Positions 43,119-51,301 of a stretch of DNA of 64,000 bases are shown here, piece by piece. The notes under the pieces were generated by a model. The model had not been told where the DNA came from and made no database searches. It worked only from the letters and a program-made list of their open reading frames with translations. This stretch comes from Enterobacteriaceae bacterium UBA7338. GTDB lineage: Bacteria; Pseudomonadota; Gammaproteobacteria; Enterobacterales; Enterobacteriaceae. The first letter of the stretch is position 1, and each line of letters begins with the position of its first letter. Position numbers and translations under genes: made by a program. Location of the stretch: positions 35,417 to 99,416 of the forward strand of contig DKPJ01000009.1 of assembly GCA_002480085.1 (NCBI GenBank), in the 5' to 3' direction.

Positions 43119-44462
43119 TTAGTTTCGACCAAAGACGGGACGTTTGCGATCGAACGTCCAGCCGGGGATCAGGTACTGCATCGGGCCTGCATCATTACGC
43201 GCCCCGCCCGGGAGCTTTTTATACAGCTCGTGGGCTTTCTGTACCTGGTCCCAGTCCAGCTCCACGCCAAGGCCTGGCGCGTCCGGCACGGCAATCTGCC
43301 CGTGCTTAATCTCCAGCGGCTGTTTGGTCAGGCGCGCGTCGCCCTCCTGCCAAATCCAGTGGGTATCGATGGCGGTTGGATTCCCCGGCGCGGCGGCACC
43401 GACGTGGGTAAACATCGCCAGCGAGATGTCAAAGTGGTTATTGGAGTGGCAGCCCCAGGTCAGGCCCCAGTCGTCGCACAGCTGCGCTACGCGTACCGCG
43501 CCGGAGAGGGTCCAGAAGTGCGGATCCGCCAGCGGGATATCTACCGCGTTGAGCATCACCGCGTGGCCCATCTCACGCCAGTTGGTGGCGATCATGTTGG
43601 TGGCCACCGGCAGGCCCGTTGCCCGACGGAACTCCGCTATCACCTCCCGCCCGGAGAAGCCCTGCTCTGCCCCACACGGATCTTCCGCGTAGGTCAGCAC
43701 GTCGTTCAGCCCCTTGCAGAGTGCAATGGCCTCATCCAGCAGCCACGCGCCGTTGGGATCGACGGTAATGCGGGCGTCCGGAAAGCGTTTTTTCAGCGCG
43801 CGGGCAGTATCGATCTCCTGCTCACCCGGCAGCACGCCGCCTTTCAGTTTGAAATCTTTGAAGCCGTAGCGATCCTGCGACGCTTCGGCCAGGCGCACCA
43901 CCGCCTCGCTGTTCATCGCCTCCTGATGACGCAGATGATACCAGTCGTGGTTGCCCTCGGTTTTGACGAGATACGGCAAATCGGTCTTCTGCCGGTCGCC
44001 GACGTAGAACAGGTAGCCGAGCACCGTCACGGCATCGCGCTGCTTGCCTGGCCCCAGCAGTTCGCAGACCGGCACGCCAAGGGTTTTACCCAGCAGGTCG
44101 AGCAGCGCGGCCTCCAGGGCCGCGACCGCATTCACCCGTAGCTCAAAGGTCCAGGCACCTTTACCGAAGGTATCAAAGTCAGCGGCCTGGTTGCCTTTGT
44201 GCACCCGCTGTACCACCTGATTCAGGCGGGCCACCTGCTGGCCGATCACCATCGGGATCGCGTCAGTTAGCGTCTTGAGGATCACCTCACCGCCGGGGGC
44301 CTCCCCAACGCCGGTGTTCCCGGCGCTGTCGGTCAGCACCACGATATTGCGCGTGAAGTAAGCGTTATGTGCCCCGCCGATATTCATCAGCATGCTGTCG
44401 TAGCCAGCAACGGGGATCACTTTCATATCGGTAATAACGGGGCTGGATTGTGTATTCATCAT
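43119..44462 (-). CDS. gudX: Glucarate dehydratase-related protein GudX
   Basis: 447 residues, about as similar to gudD next door as expected for GudX. The same motifs are present: FKLKGGVLPGEQE, VDPNGAWLLDEA, EDPCGAEQGFSGREV and WGCHSNNHFD. GudX in E. coli has weak or uncertain activity, possibly on other acid sugars; the active-site residues kept here argue against plain loss of function. Its stop lies 23 nt before the gudD start, and its start overlaps the gudP stop. Confidence 0.93.
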   Translation of the reverse strand: MMNTQSSPVITDMKVIPVAGYDSMLMNIGGAHNAYFTRNIVVLTDSAGNTGVGEAPGGEVILKTLTDAIPMVIGQQVARLNQVVQRVHKGNQAADFDTFGKGAWTFELRVNAVAALEAALLDLLGKTLGVPVCELLGPGKQRDAVTVLGYLFYVGDRQKTDLPYLVKTEGNHDWYHLRHQEAMNSEAVVRLAEASQDRYGFKDFKLKGGVLPGEQEIDTARALKKRFPDARITVDPNGAWLLDEAIALCKGLNDVLTYAEDPCGAEQGFSGREVIAEFRRATGLPVATNMIATNWREMGHAVMLNAVDIPLADPHFWTLSGAVRVAQLCDDWGLTWGCHSNNHFDISLAMFTHVGAAAPGNPTAIDTHWIWQEGDARLTKQPLEIKHGQIAVPDAPGLGVELDWDQVQKAHELYKKLPGGARNDAGPMQYLIPGWTFDRKRPVFGRN

Positions 44463-45814
44463 TAGCGTCCTGTCACAGGTTTCAGTTCGACACGTTTAAT
44501 GTCGCCCACGATGACCAGATAGCTGAGCACCGCGACCAGGGCATGGATACCGACGTAGATCAGCGCCCCGTTAAAGGAGCCGGTGGTGCCGACGATGTAG
44601 CCGATGGCAATCGGGGTGACGATCCCGGAGACGTTGCCGAACATGTTGAACAGGCCGCCGGAGAGGCCGCTGATCTCTTTCGGTGCGGTGTCGGCCATCA
44701 CGGCCCAGCCCAGCGCGCCAATGCCTTTGCCGAAGAAGGCCATCGCCATAAAGCCGATGATCATCCACTCTGCGTCTACGTAGTTACAGAACACCATCAC
44801 CATTGAGAGCAGCATACCCAACACGATAGGCGTTTTACGGGCGATATTCAGCGAGCCGGTACGACGCATCAGCCAGTCGGAGATGATGCCGCCCAGCACG
44901 CCGCCGGCGAAGCCGCAGATGGCCGGGACGGAGGCGACAAAGCCCGCTTTCAGAATCGACATGCCGCGCGCCTGCACCAGGTAGACCGGGAACCAGGTGA
45001 TAAAGAAGTAGGTCAGGGCGTTGATGCAGTACTGGCCGATATAGATCCCGATCATCATGCGCGAGTTAAGCAGCTGCTTAATTTGCGCCCACTTGACGCT
45101 GAACGGCACTTTCACTTTCGTACCCGGCTGATCCATGTTGATCAGCCCGCCGCCTTCGGCGATGTACTCCAGCTCTTTTTTGTTCACGCCGGGGTGCTGA
45201 TTCGGCTCGTGGATCACCTTCAGCCAGATAAAGCTGATAACAATGCCCAGTCCGCCCATGAAGAAGAAGACGTGTGACCAGCCCACCTCGTGGGTCAGCC
45301 AGCCCATGATCGGGGCGAAGATAACGGTGGCAAAGTACTGGGCGGAGTTAAAGATAGCGACCGCCGTGCCCCTCTCCTGCGCCGGGAACCAGGCCGCCAC
45401 GATGCGACTGTTGCCGGGGAAGGATGGCGCTTCCGCTAAGCCCACCAGGAAGCGCAGGGTGAACAGCGCAACGATGATGCCGAAACCGCTGAAGATATCC
45501 ACGAAGCCCTGCAGCAGGGTGAACAGCGACCAGATAAAGATTGACCAGAAGTAGACACGTTTGGAGCCGAAGCGGTCAAGCAGCCAGCCGCCCGGGATTT
45601 GGCCGATAACATAGGCCCATGAAAAAGCAGAGAAAACATACCCCATGCCAACAGCATCGAGACCGATATCTTTTGCCATCTCAGAGCCGGCAATGGACAG
45701 CGTCGCGCGGTCACCATAGTTGAAGGACGTGACGATAAACAGCATCACCACTATCCAATAGCGAGCGTTGGTGCGCTTTTCGGCGCTGCTCGCTGCCTGG
45801 CTTAATGAACTCAT
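44462..45814 (-). CDS. gudP: Glucarate/galactarate:H+ symporter GudP (MFS)
   Basis: 450 residues (E. coli 450). A major facilitator of the anion:cation symporter group with about 12 hydrophobic segments. The DRATLSIAGSEMAKD stretch at the end of TM1 and GWLLDRFGSKRV in the TM2-TM3 loop are typical. First gene of the glucarate operon; in E. coli it is controlled by CdaR. Confidence 0.96.
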   Translation of the reverse strand: MSSLSQAASSAEKRTNARYWIVVMLFIVTSFNYGDRATLSIAGSEMAKDIGLDAVGMGYVFSAFSWAYVIGQIPGGWLLDRFGSKRVYFWSIFIWSLFTLLQGFVDIFSGFGIIVALFTLRFLVGLAEAPSFPGNSRIVAAWFPAQERGTAVAIFNSAQYFATVIFAPIMGWLTHEVGWSHVFFFMGGLGIVISFIWLKVIHEPNQHPGVNKKELEYIAEGGGLINMDQPGTKVKVPFSVKWAQIKQLLNSRMMIGIYIGQYCINALTYFFITWFPVYLVQARGMSILKAGFVASVPAICGFAGGVLGGIISDWLMRRTGSLNIARKTPIVLGMLLSMVMVFCNYVDAEWMIIGFMAMAFFGKGIGALGWAVMADTAPKEISGLSGGLFNMFGNVSGIVTPIAIGYIVGTTGSFNGALIYVGIHALVAVLSYLVIVGDIKRVELKPVTGR

Positions 45815-46147
45815 TATTGCACTCCTGAATTATAGCGTTGAGCTACATTCATTCTGAAAAGCACAACCTGTAGGGGTATCAGAATGACGTACTGGTGTTT
45901 TATGGCAGTATCTGTGCAGCGGCTCGTTATCACCCTGCGTACTGCGTTTTAATAACTGGCGAGAAAAGTATATGAAGGGGCCAGAATCTGCTCACCGTGC
46001 AAGTACACAACATTCAGGATGCTTATAGTTCTGCTTTGGGGCATAGGCCCAAACCAGTGGGGGGTACTTCACGGAATTGAAAAGCGTCAGGGATAAAGAG
46101 AGGAAAAAGGACGATAGCCCTCCCCAGGCGGGAGGGCTAAATGGGAT
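45815..46147. promoter_or_regulatory. gudP upstream region with inverted repeat
   Basis: This 333-bp stretch holds the promoter of the glucarate operon and the yqcA terminator at its right end. TTTGGG (46035-46040) and CCCAAA (46048-46053), seven bases apart, form an inverted repeat that could be the CdaR site; the link to CdaR is from known regulation of gudPXD, not from a recognised consensus. No ORF is seen. Confidence 0.4.
46116..46140 (-). terminator. yqcA terminator
   Basis: TAGCCCTCCC and GGGAGGGCTA pair perfectly over 10 bp around a five-base loop, 8 nt after the yqcA stop. On the minus strand a pyrimidine-rich tract with CTTTTTCC follows. Confidence 0.8.
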
Positions 46148-46597
46148 CTATTTAAGTAAAGTTCCCCACTGCTCAACCCACGGGTTCGACTCCGTCTCCG
46201 GCTCGGGGTGCTCGCTGGCGTCAATCAGCAGAACCTCGCCGATGCGCTGCGCCTGCTGCTCTGCAAGCAGCTCGGCAAACCGCTTCCCGCCGCCGCAGAA
46301 GTGAGTGTAGGTGCTGTCCCCCAGCGCAATCACGCCGTAGCGCAGGTTGGGCTGGAAGCCGAGCGAATCGCGGATCGCCGCGTAGAGCGGCGCAATGTTA
46401 TCCGGCAGATCGCCCTGCCCCGTTGTGGAGGTGACCACCAGCACGGTTTTATCCTGGTAATAGGCCCAGTCCGCCAGCGTCCCATCCTCAAAGACCTTAA
46501 CCTTATGCCCCTGTCCGGTCAGCAGCGTCTCCGCCTCTTCGGCCACCAGCAATGAGTTGCCATACATGGTGCCAACAAAAATACCAATCTCTGCCAT
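46148..46597 (-). CDS. yqcA: Flavodoxin-like protein YqcA
   Basis: 149 residues (E. coli 149). A short flavodoxin with the FMN phosphate loop GTMYGNSLLVAEEAE at about residues 8-22 and the second loop TSTTGQGDLPDN. The physiological partner is not established. In E. coli it ends the yqcC-truC-yqcA operon, but here a 1.4-kb insertion separates it from truC, so it must have gained its own promoter or depend on one in the insert. Confidence 0.95.
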   Translation of the reverse strand: MAEIGIFVGTMYGNSLLVAEEAETLLTGQGHKVKVFEDGTLADWAYYQDKTVLVVTSTTGQGDLPDNIAPLYAAIRDSLGFQPNLRYGVIALGDSTYTHFCGGGKRFAELLAEQQAQRIGEVLLIDASEHPEPETESNPWVEQWGTLLK

Positions 46598-46799
46598 TTT
46601 TCACTCCCTGGTTGCTACCTGATACGTCTCATCCTGGTCGCTGTCCGGCACAAACTCAACCCCTGCGATGCTTTTCGTTTACAGGACATGATATTACGCG
46701 TAGAGATAGAAAATGTTATCATCCCGGGTTGTTAATAAGGGAAATATCTGGCTTTATATCAGTCAGAAAGAGCCTTAATATCAGTTACAGGAACGCTTA

Positions 46800-47126
46800 A
46801 TGAAACAGGAACACGATCTAAAAAAACATGGTTTCAAAAGTAATGAACTTGAAAAACTAAATCACTACTCCAGAAGTGCGGAAGCTACGCTTGATGTTGT
46901 GATTAATGACCTTGCTAATCGGTTCAAATCCTTAATTTGGGTCTTATCAATCATGGCGATAATATTCTTAGCAACTATGATTCTAGGCTCCAGAACCCAT
47001 GTGATCTCTTTCGGAGTAGCATGTCTGATTCTATCTGGCATTTTTATGCTAATCACGCCAATAAAGCTATGCTATAAATCATGGAAATACCGCCGTTATC
47101 AGCTTAGTTCCGAGCATCGTCGTTAG
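46800..47126 (+). CDS. Unknown 108-residue protein with two membrane helices, possible immunity protein
   Basis: The ATG follows TTACAGGAACGCTTA, a good ribosome site. Residues 1-44 are polar and partly helical. Two hydrophobic segments (about 45-63 and 67-90) form a hairpin with both ends cytoplasmic, and the tail is basic (YKSWKYRRYQ). No family is recognised. It is AT-rich and converges on the 268-residue gene, overlapping its 3' end by 23 bp. A small two-helix membrane protein paired with a putative membrane-active protein would fit an immunity role, but convergent arrangement is unusual for such pairs. Confidence 0.6.
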   Translation: MKQEHDLKKHGFKSNELEKLNHYSRSAEATLDVVINDLANRFKSLIWVLSIMAIIFLATMILGSRTHVISFGVACLILSGIFMLITPIKLCYKSWKYRRYQLSSEHRR

Positions 47127-47910
47127 TCAGCAACTCGAACACAACTTTAGCACTGACTCCCCAGCCTATTATCTTCATAGTCAGCTTACTACGAGACATC
47201 GTGTCAACTTTGCGATAAAAATCAGTGCTAAGATAATTGAACAATCTCCATGTTCCTGGCTTATTTAATAAACCATATACACTATAGATATTAGCTGCTA
47301 AAGCCACACCATTGTAAACACCTAGTCCGGTTGAACGTTCAAATCCCATAAACTCCGCAAACTGCATCGCCCCGTCACCAAACATCCCCTGCGTTTCAGG
47401 CTCATCCAGAAACTGGCGGCCGATCTCTCGTGATATGGTATTGGCAGAATCAACTATCAAAACAGCCCCTGCAAGAACGCCTATTGGAGTAGCAGTTCCA
47501 GTAAGCATAAGACCTAATGCACCCTGCATTCCTGCCAGAACAACCTTCACGCCAGATATCACATACCCAACAATCCGATTATCATCCTTCACATATTTGA
47601 TTTGCGCGTACAATTTTGCATAACCCATCTTTAGCTGACGGCTCTGCTCTAACAAGCTGGCACTTTCTGACTTTAGCCTCTGCATACATGCGATGCACTC
47701 CTCATCCGTTTTAGCACGCCGGGCTTGGTGGAATTCATTCATGATGAGTGATTTTATCTCTTCGATGAACTTGATTCGTGTTAGTCCATCCCCTAAGTGA
47801 GTCGCCCCCACTATGTTGGCTGTATTAACGAGTTTTCGAGCTTCAAGATTGATCATTGTCTCAGCCCAAACTCTTGTCTGAGTTTTCCTTCCAGGAAATA
47901 CAATATCCAT
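47104..47910 (-). CDS. DUF4225-like membrane protein, candidate membrane-targeting effector
   Basis: 268 residues from the ATG at 47910, chosen because AGGAGAAAGTGG lies just ahead; the in-frame ATG six codons upstream lacks a ribosome site. The N-terminal half is helical and charged. A hydrophobic helical hairpin with small residues lies at about 113-157 (containing GVKVVLAGMQGALGLMLTGT), and a further hydrophobic stretch at about 194-216. The C-terminal part with YGLLNKPGTWRLFNYLSTDFYRKVDTM resembles what I recall of enterobacterial DUF4225 proteins, whose function is not established to my knowledge. There is no signal peptide. The hairpin is reminiscent of colicin-like pore formers. Together with the 108-residue gene it forms an AT-rich insertion. 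Confidence 0.6.
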   Translation of the reverse strand: MDIVFPGRKTQTRVWAETMINLEARKLVNTANIVGATHLGDGLTRIKFIEEIKSLIMNEFHQARRAKTDEECIACMQRLKSESASLLEQSRQLKMGYAKLYAQIKYVKDDNRIVGYVISGVKVVLAGMQGALGLMLTGTATPIGVLAGAVLIVDSANTISREIGRQFLDEPETQGMFGDGAMQFAEFMGFERSTGLGVYNGVALAANIYSVYGLLNKPGTWRLFNYLSTDFYRKVDTMSRSKLTMKIIGWGVSAKVVFELLTNDDARN

Positions 47911-47998
47911 CCACTTTCTCCTCACCATTAATATGTAAATTAAATTTACCTTACCATTCGTTGCCCGAGTCTTTCAAAAGCTCTAAGTGCGGTTTTGC

Positions 47999-48751
47999 CT
48001 ATAGACTATAGGATCCGCACTCATTCATCGGGAGAAGGCCGCGCCAGCCAAACTGGTTTAACGCCTGCATCCAGACGTCGTCCAGCCCGGCGCGCAGGGT
48101 TAACGGCTCGCCGGTAAAGGGATGGGTCAGCGACAGCTCGCTGGCGTGCAGCATCAGCCGGTTCAGGCCAAAGTGCGCCGCCGCGCTGCGGTTCTGGCGC
48201 AGATCGCCATGCTTGCTGTCGCCGATAATCGGGTGACGCAGATGGGCAAGATGACGACGCAGCTGGTGCTTGCGCCCGGTTTGCGGATCCAGCTCTACCA
48301 GCCCGTAGCGGGTGGTCGGAAACTTGCTGATGGCAACCGGCAGCTCAACGGTAGCCAGCCCACGGTAACGGGTCACCGCCGGCTGCGGCTCTTTATCGGC
48401 CCGGGCAAACTTATCGGCGATCTTATCCAGCTCCTCCACCAGCGGGTAGTCCAGCGTTGCGGCGTCCATCAGCCAGCCGCGGACAATCGCATGGTAGCGC
48501 TTCTGGATCTGGTGCTGCTCAAACTGCTGGGAGAGCCGCCGCCCCGCCTCGCTGGATAGCCCCATCAGCAGTACGCCGGAGGTGGGCCGATCCAGGCGGT
48601 GAGCGGTAAAGACGTGCTGGCCGATCTGGTCGCGCACGGTCTGCATCACCACCACTTTTTCATCGCGATCGAGCCAGCTACGGTGCACCAGCCAGCCGGA
48701 GGGTTTGTTCACCGCCACCAGCCACTCATCCTGATAGATAATCTCCAGCAT
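47999..48751 (-). CDS. truC: tRNA pseudouridine(65) synthase TruC, altered C-terminus
   Basis: 250 residues, against about 260 in E. coli. TruC modifies U65 in some tRNAs. The catalytic Asp54 is in HRLDRPTSG, and the RuaA-type motifs (GRKHQLRRHL) follow. Homology is continuous through FGWRGLLP, after which nine residues (MNECGSYSL) differ and the protein stops early at the border of the AT-rich insertion. The lost tail is outside the catalytic fold, so activity is probably kept. The start overlaps the yqcC stop (TGATG). Confidence 0.93.
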   Translation of the reverse strand: MLEIIYQDEWLVAVNKPSGWLVHRSWLDRDEKVVVMQTVRDQIGQHVFTAHRLDRPTSGVLLMGLSSEAGRRLSQQFEQHQIQKRYHAIVRGWLMDAATLDYPLVEELDKIADKFARADKEPQPAVTRYRGLATVELPVAISKFPTTRYGLVELDPQTGRKHQLRRHLAHLRHPIIGDSKHGDLRQNRSAAAHFGLNRLMLHASELSLTHPFTGEPLTLRAGLDDVWMQALNQFGWRGLLPMNECGSYSL

Positions 48752-49080
48752 CAGGCGTCGCTACCGGCAAAGAGCGCGTCGAGGCGTTGCAGATGCACAA
48801 GGACGACATCACGCAGCGGATCGCTGGCGTCGAGCGCCATCTCATAGTAGGGGGTAACGGCAAAGGCCTGCGGCAGCGGCTGACCGCTGTCCAGCAGGGC
48901 GTGCATACGTGGGATCAGCACCCACTGCAGCCACTCCAGCGGCGCAAGCGTATCCAGGCAGAAGGGCTGGGTGCTGGCAAATGCGCTGCTCTCTGGCGCA
49001 ACGCCCTGCCAGACATTATTCTCGCGCAGCAGCGCCTCAATGGCGTGCAGCTGCTCGCGTACGCTGATATGAAGAGACAT
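48751..49080 (-). CDS. yqcC: YqcC family protein
   Basis: 109 residues from the ATG at 49080 (E. coli 109). The open frame runs 45 codons further upstream, but that part lies in the csrB RNA gene. A small helical protein of DUF446 with EALLREN and TLAPLEWLQWVLIPRMH; function unknown. It overlaps truC by one base and lies 60 bp downstream of csrB. Confidence 0.93.
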   Translation of the reverse strand: MSLHISVREQLHAIEALLRENNVWQGVAPESSAFASTQPFCLDTLAPLEWLQWVLIPRMHALLDSGQPLPQAFAVTPYYEMALDASDPLRDVVLVHLQRLDALFAGSDA

Positions 49081-49137
49081 AGAAACCTCGAATGACGATC
49101 GAACTGGCGCGCAGAATAGCATTGCAGAGGGGAGAAA

Positions 49138-49504
49138 TAAAAAAGGGAGCACTGTATACACAGTGCTCCCGGTTCGTTTAGCAGCAGTCCGGCTACCTTG
49201 GTGCTCCCTGCTCATCCATGAAAACTTTTCCTGCGGTCTCCTGACCTGTTCATCCGTAAACCGTGCTGCCTGCTCGCATCGCCCGATACGACACGCTTAA
49301 TCCGTAAAGCGACGTCCTAATCATCCTGATCCACCGGATATCCTGCCCGGCTCACATTCTCCTTCCTGGAGGTGTCCTTCGACGCGCTCCGGCGTCATCC
49401 TCTCTGCTTCATCCTGAAGCCTTCCCTGCGATACCTTCCCGGTAGGTCCTGAGTAAGAAGCGACATCATCCTGACATTCACTTCTTGCGCGACATCCTGT
49501 CAAC
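49138..49504 (-). ncRNA. csrB: CsrB regulatory RNA
   Basis: Read on the minus strand, the region between syd and yqcC, the E. coli csrB position, carries about 23 GGA motifs, many as CAGGAT or AGGA in small hairpin loops. The 5' part GAAGTGAATGTCAGGATGAT with its pairing partner and the 3' terminator GGGAGCACTGTATACAGTGC followed by CCC and T6 are close to E. coli CsrB. CsrB binds many CsrA dimers and so frees mRNAs from CsrA control. Length is about 365 nt, as in E. coli. The 5' end is set near 49504 from the alignment and a TTCTAT -10 box just upstream, with an error of a few bases. Short frames seen inside are not genes. Confidence 0.95.
49145..49170 (-). terminator. csrB terminator
   Basis: GGGAGCACTGTATACAGTGC plus CTCCC-type stem: GGGAGCACTG (49145-49154) pairs with CAGTGCTCCC (49161-49170), followed on the minus strand by a T-run. 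Confidence 0.93.
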
Positions 49505-49676
49505 ACAGATAGAATCGGACTTTCCGCTTCGTCTTACAAGCACGCCATAAGACTTTAGTACGGATTAATTTGCGTTAAATAGCGCTCAATTTTTAGTAAC
49601 TTACTGATGTAAAATAAATTTCTCAATTTTACATATTAAAAATATTTTTTAACAAAATGGCAATATCCTACAGACG

Positions 49677-49694
49677 TGTAGGAGATCTCTCACA
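49677..49694. promoter_or_regulatory. UvrY/SirA-like box upstream of csrB
   Basis: TGTAGGAGATCTCTCACA is an imperfect 18-bp inverted repeat that closely follows the TGTRRGAGA half-site used by SirA/UvrY upstream of csrB in enterobacteria. It lies about 170-190 bp upstream of the csrB start, a distance like that in E. coli. Confidence 0.7.
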
Positions 49695-49713
49695 AGCGTA
49701 GTAGCGGAATGGA

Positions 49714-50259
49714 TTACACAACAGGCGCAAGCTGGTTGAGGAAGAGAGCCACCGACGGAGCCAGCACGGTGCGCTGACGCGTACCCAGCGTCTCTTTCAC
49801 CACCTCGCCGGTCAAGTTGCAGATCGAGATGACGTCAAGTTCGCTGTCGAGCGTGGCAATAAATAGCGTTGGTGAGAGCTTTAGTCGCTTTTGCGTCACC
49901 AGATGACCGATAAGATTCTCCTGAACACGCAGGAAATCATCCGCGCTCCAGGTTTGCAGGAGCGTCAGCGTCTCATTATCGAATCGTGCCAGCATATCAC
50001 CGGCAAACTGTGTGGAGTAGAAGCTGTGAACTGCAGGTTGTATCACAATATCTAATGCACGTTCAACAGCGTTTACATTCGGTTCTGCATCAAAAGGTTG
50101 GGGCTGCCAGATCACCCGGTCATTAAGGGAGGAGATCACACAGGGCGACGGCACGCCGTAAAGCGCCTCGCTCTGCGGCCAGCTATTGTGGGTTTCGTGC
50201 CAGGCGTCGCAGTAGCGTGCGGTAAAAGCCTTCAGGGCATGGGATGTCTCTTGGTCCAC
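49714..50259 (-). CDS. syd: SecY-interacting protein Syd
   Basis: 181 residues (E. coli 181). A cytoplasmic, acidic protein that binds the translocon SecY and helps in its quality control. The PLYGVPSPCV-type N-terminal motif (SEALYGVPSPCV) and the conserved C-terminal SVALFLNQLAPVV are seen. It is divergent from queF with a 69-bp gap. Confidence 0.96.
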   Translation of the reverse strand: MDQETSHALKAFTARYCDAWHETHNSWPQSEALYGVPSPCVISSLNDRVIWQPQPFDAEPNVNAVERALDIVIQPAVHSFYSTQFAGDMLARFDNETLTLLQTWSADDFLRVQENLIGHLVTQKRLKLSPTLFIATLDSELDVISICNLTGEVVKETLGTRQRTVLAPSVALFLNQLAPVV

Positions 50260-50328
50260 CGGTTCCTCTCTTCACTCAGCCAGGATAAACTTAAGGCAGA
50301 GAGTTTACCTGCAAAACGGCGATGAAAC

Positions 50329-51174
50329 ATGTCTTCTTATGATAACCACCAGGCGCTGGCTGGCCTGACCCTGGGCAAAACGACCCGCTACCAGGATGTT
50401 TATGATGCGACTCTGCTGCAGGGTGTCCCCCGCAGCCTGAATCGCGATCCCCTTGGCCTGCACGCAGAGAGCCTGCCCTTCCACGGCGGCGACATCTGGA
50501 CCCTGTATGAGCTGTCATGGCTCAACGCTAACGGCCTGCCGCAGGTGGCGGTGGGCCATGTCGAGCTGGACTATGCCAGCGTCAACCTGGTGGAGTCGAA
50601 AAGCTTTAAGCTCTACCTGAACAGCTTTAACCAGACGCGCTTTGGCAGCTGGGAGGAGGTCCGCGCCACGCTGGAGCGGGATCTCAGCGCCTGCGCGCAG
50701 GGCAAGGTGAGCGTAATGCTCTATCCGCTGGATGAGATTGAAGGCCAGCCGATCGCCCATTTTAACGGCAAGTGCATCGATAACCAGGATATCGTAATTG
50801 ATGACTACCAGTTCAACGCCGACTACCTGCAAAACGCCGCCAGCGGCAGCATGGTGGAGGAGACGCTGGTCAGTCATCTGCTGAAGTCCAACTGCCTGAT
50901 CACCCACCAGCCGGATTGGGGTTCCGTCCAGATTCAGTATCGCGGGCCGCAGATCGATCGCGAGAAGCTCCTGCGCTATCTGGTCTCCTTCCGCCACCAT
51001 AACGAGTTTCATGAGCAGTGCGTGGAGCGTATCTTTAACGATCTGCTGCGCTTCTGCCAGCCGGAAACGCTAAGCGTCTATGCCCGCTACACCCGTCGCG
51101 GCGGCCTGGATATCAATCCGTGGCGGAGCAACACTGACTTCCAGCCTGCCACGTGTCGTCTGGTACGCCAGTAA
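50329..51174 (+). CDS. queF: NADPH-dependent 7-cyano-7-deazaguanine reductase
   Basis: 281 residues (E. coli 282). QueF reduces preQ0 to preQ1 in queuosine synthesis. This is the long, two-domain type: the catalytic Cys189 is in LKSNCLITHQPDWGS with Asp196 nearby, and the NADPH motif ESKSFKLYLNSF is at 89-100. It completes, with queD and queE, three queuosine enzymes in this window, each in a separate transcription unit. Confidence 0.97.
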   Translation: MSSYDNHQALAGLTLGKTTRYQDVYDATLLQGVPRSLNRDPLGLHAESLPFHGGDIWTLYELSWLNANGLPQVAVGHVELDYASVNLVESKSFKLYLNSFNQTRFGSWEEVRATLERDLSACAQGKVSVMLYPLDEIEGQPIAHFNGKCIDNQDIVIDDYQFNADYLQNAASGSMVEETLVSHLLKSNCLITHQPDWGSVQIQYRGPQIDREKLLRYLVSFRHHNEFHEQCVERIFNDLLRFCQPETLSVYARYTRRGGLDINPWRSNTDFQPATCRLVRQ

Positions 51175-51301
51175 CGGCGACAAAAAGTACGATTTTTTAC
51201 TGATTTGCGCGGTGGATTCCGCGCCTGAGGTTGTTAAACGTCATATGCCAGGGCTATTGTAATCAGAGGGAGCGGCGATCTTCGCCCCATAAGGAGTTCA
51301 C

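Noticed and set aside
49321..49506. A 61-codon frame inside csrB
   Set aside because: The DNA is clearly the csrB RNA gene with its GGA hairpins and terminator; the frame starts in the promoter region and has no ribosome site.
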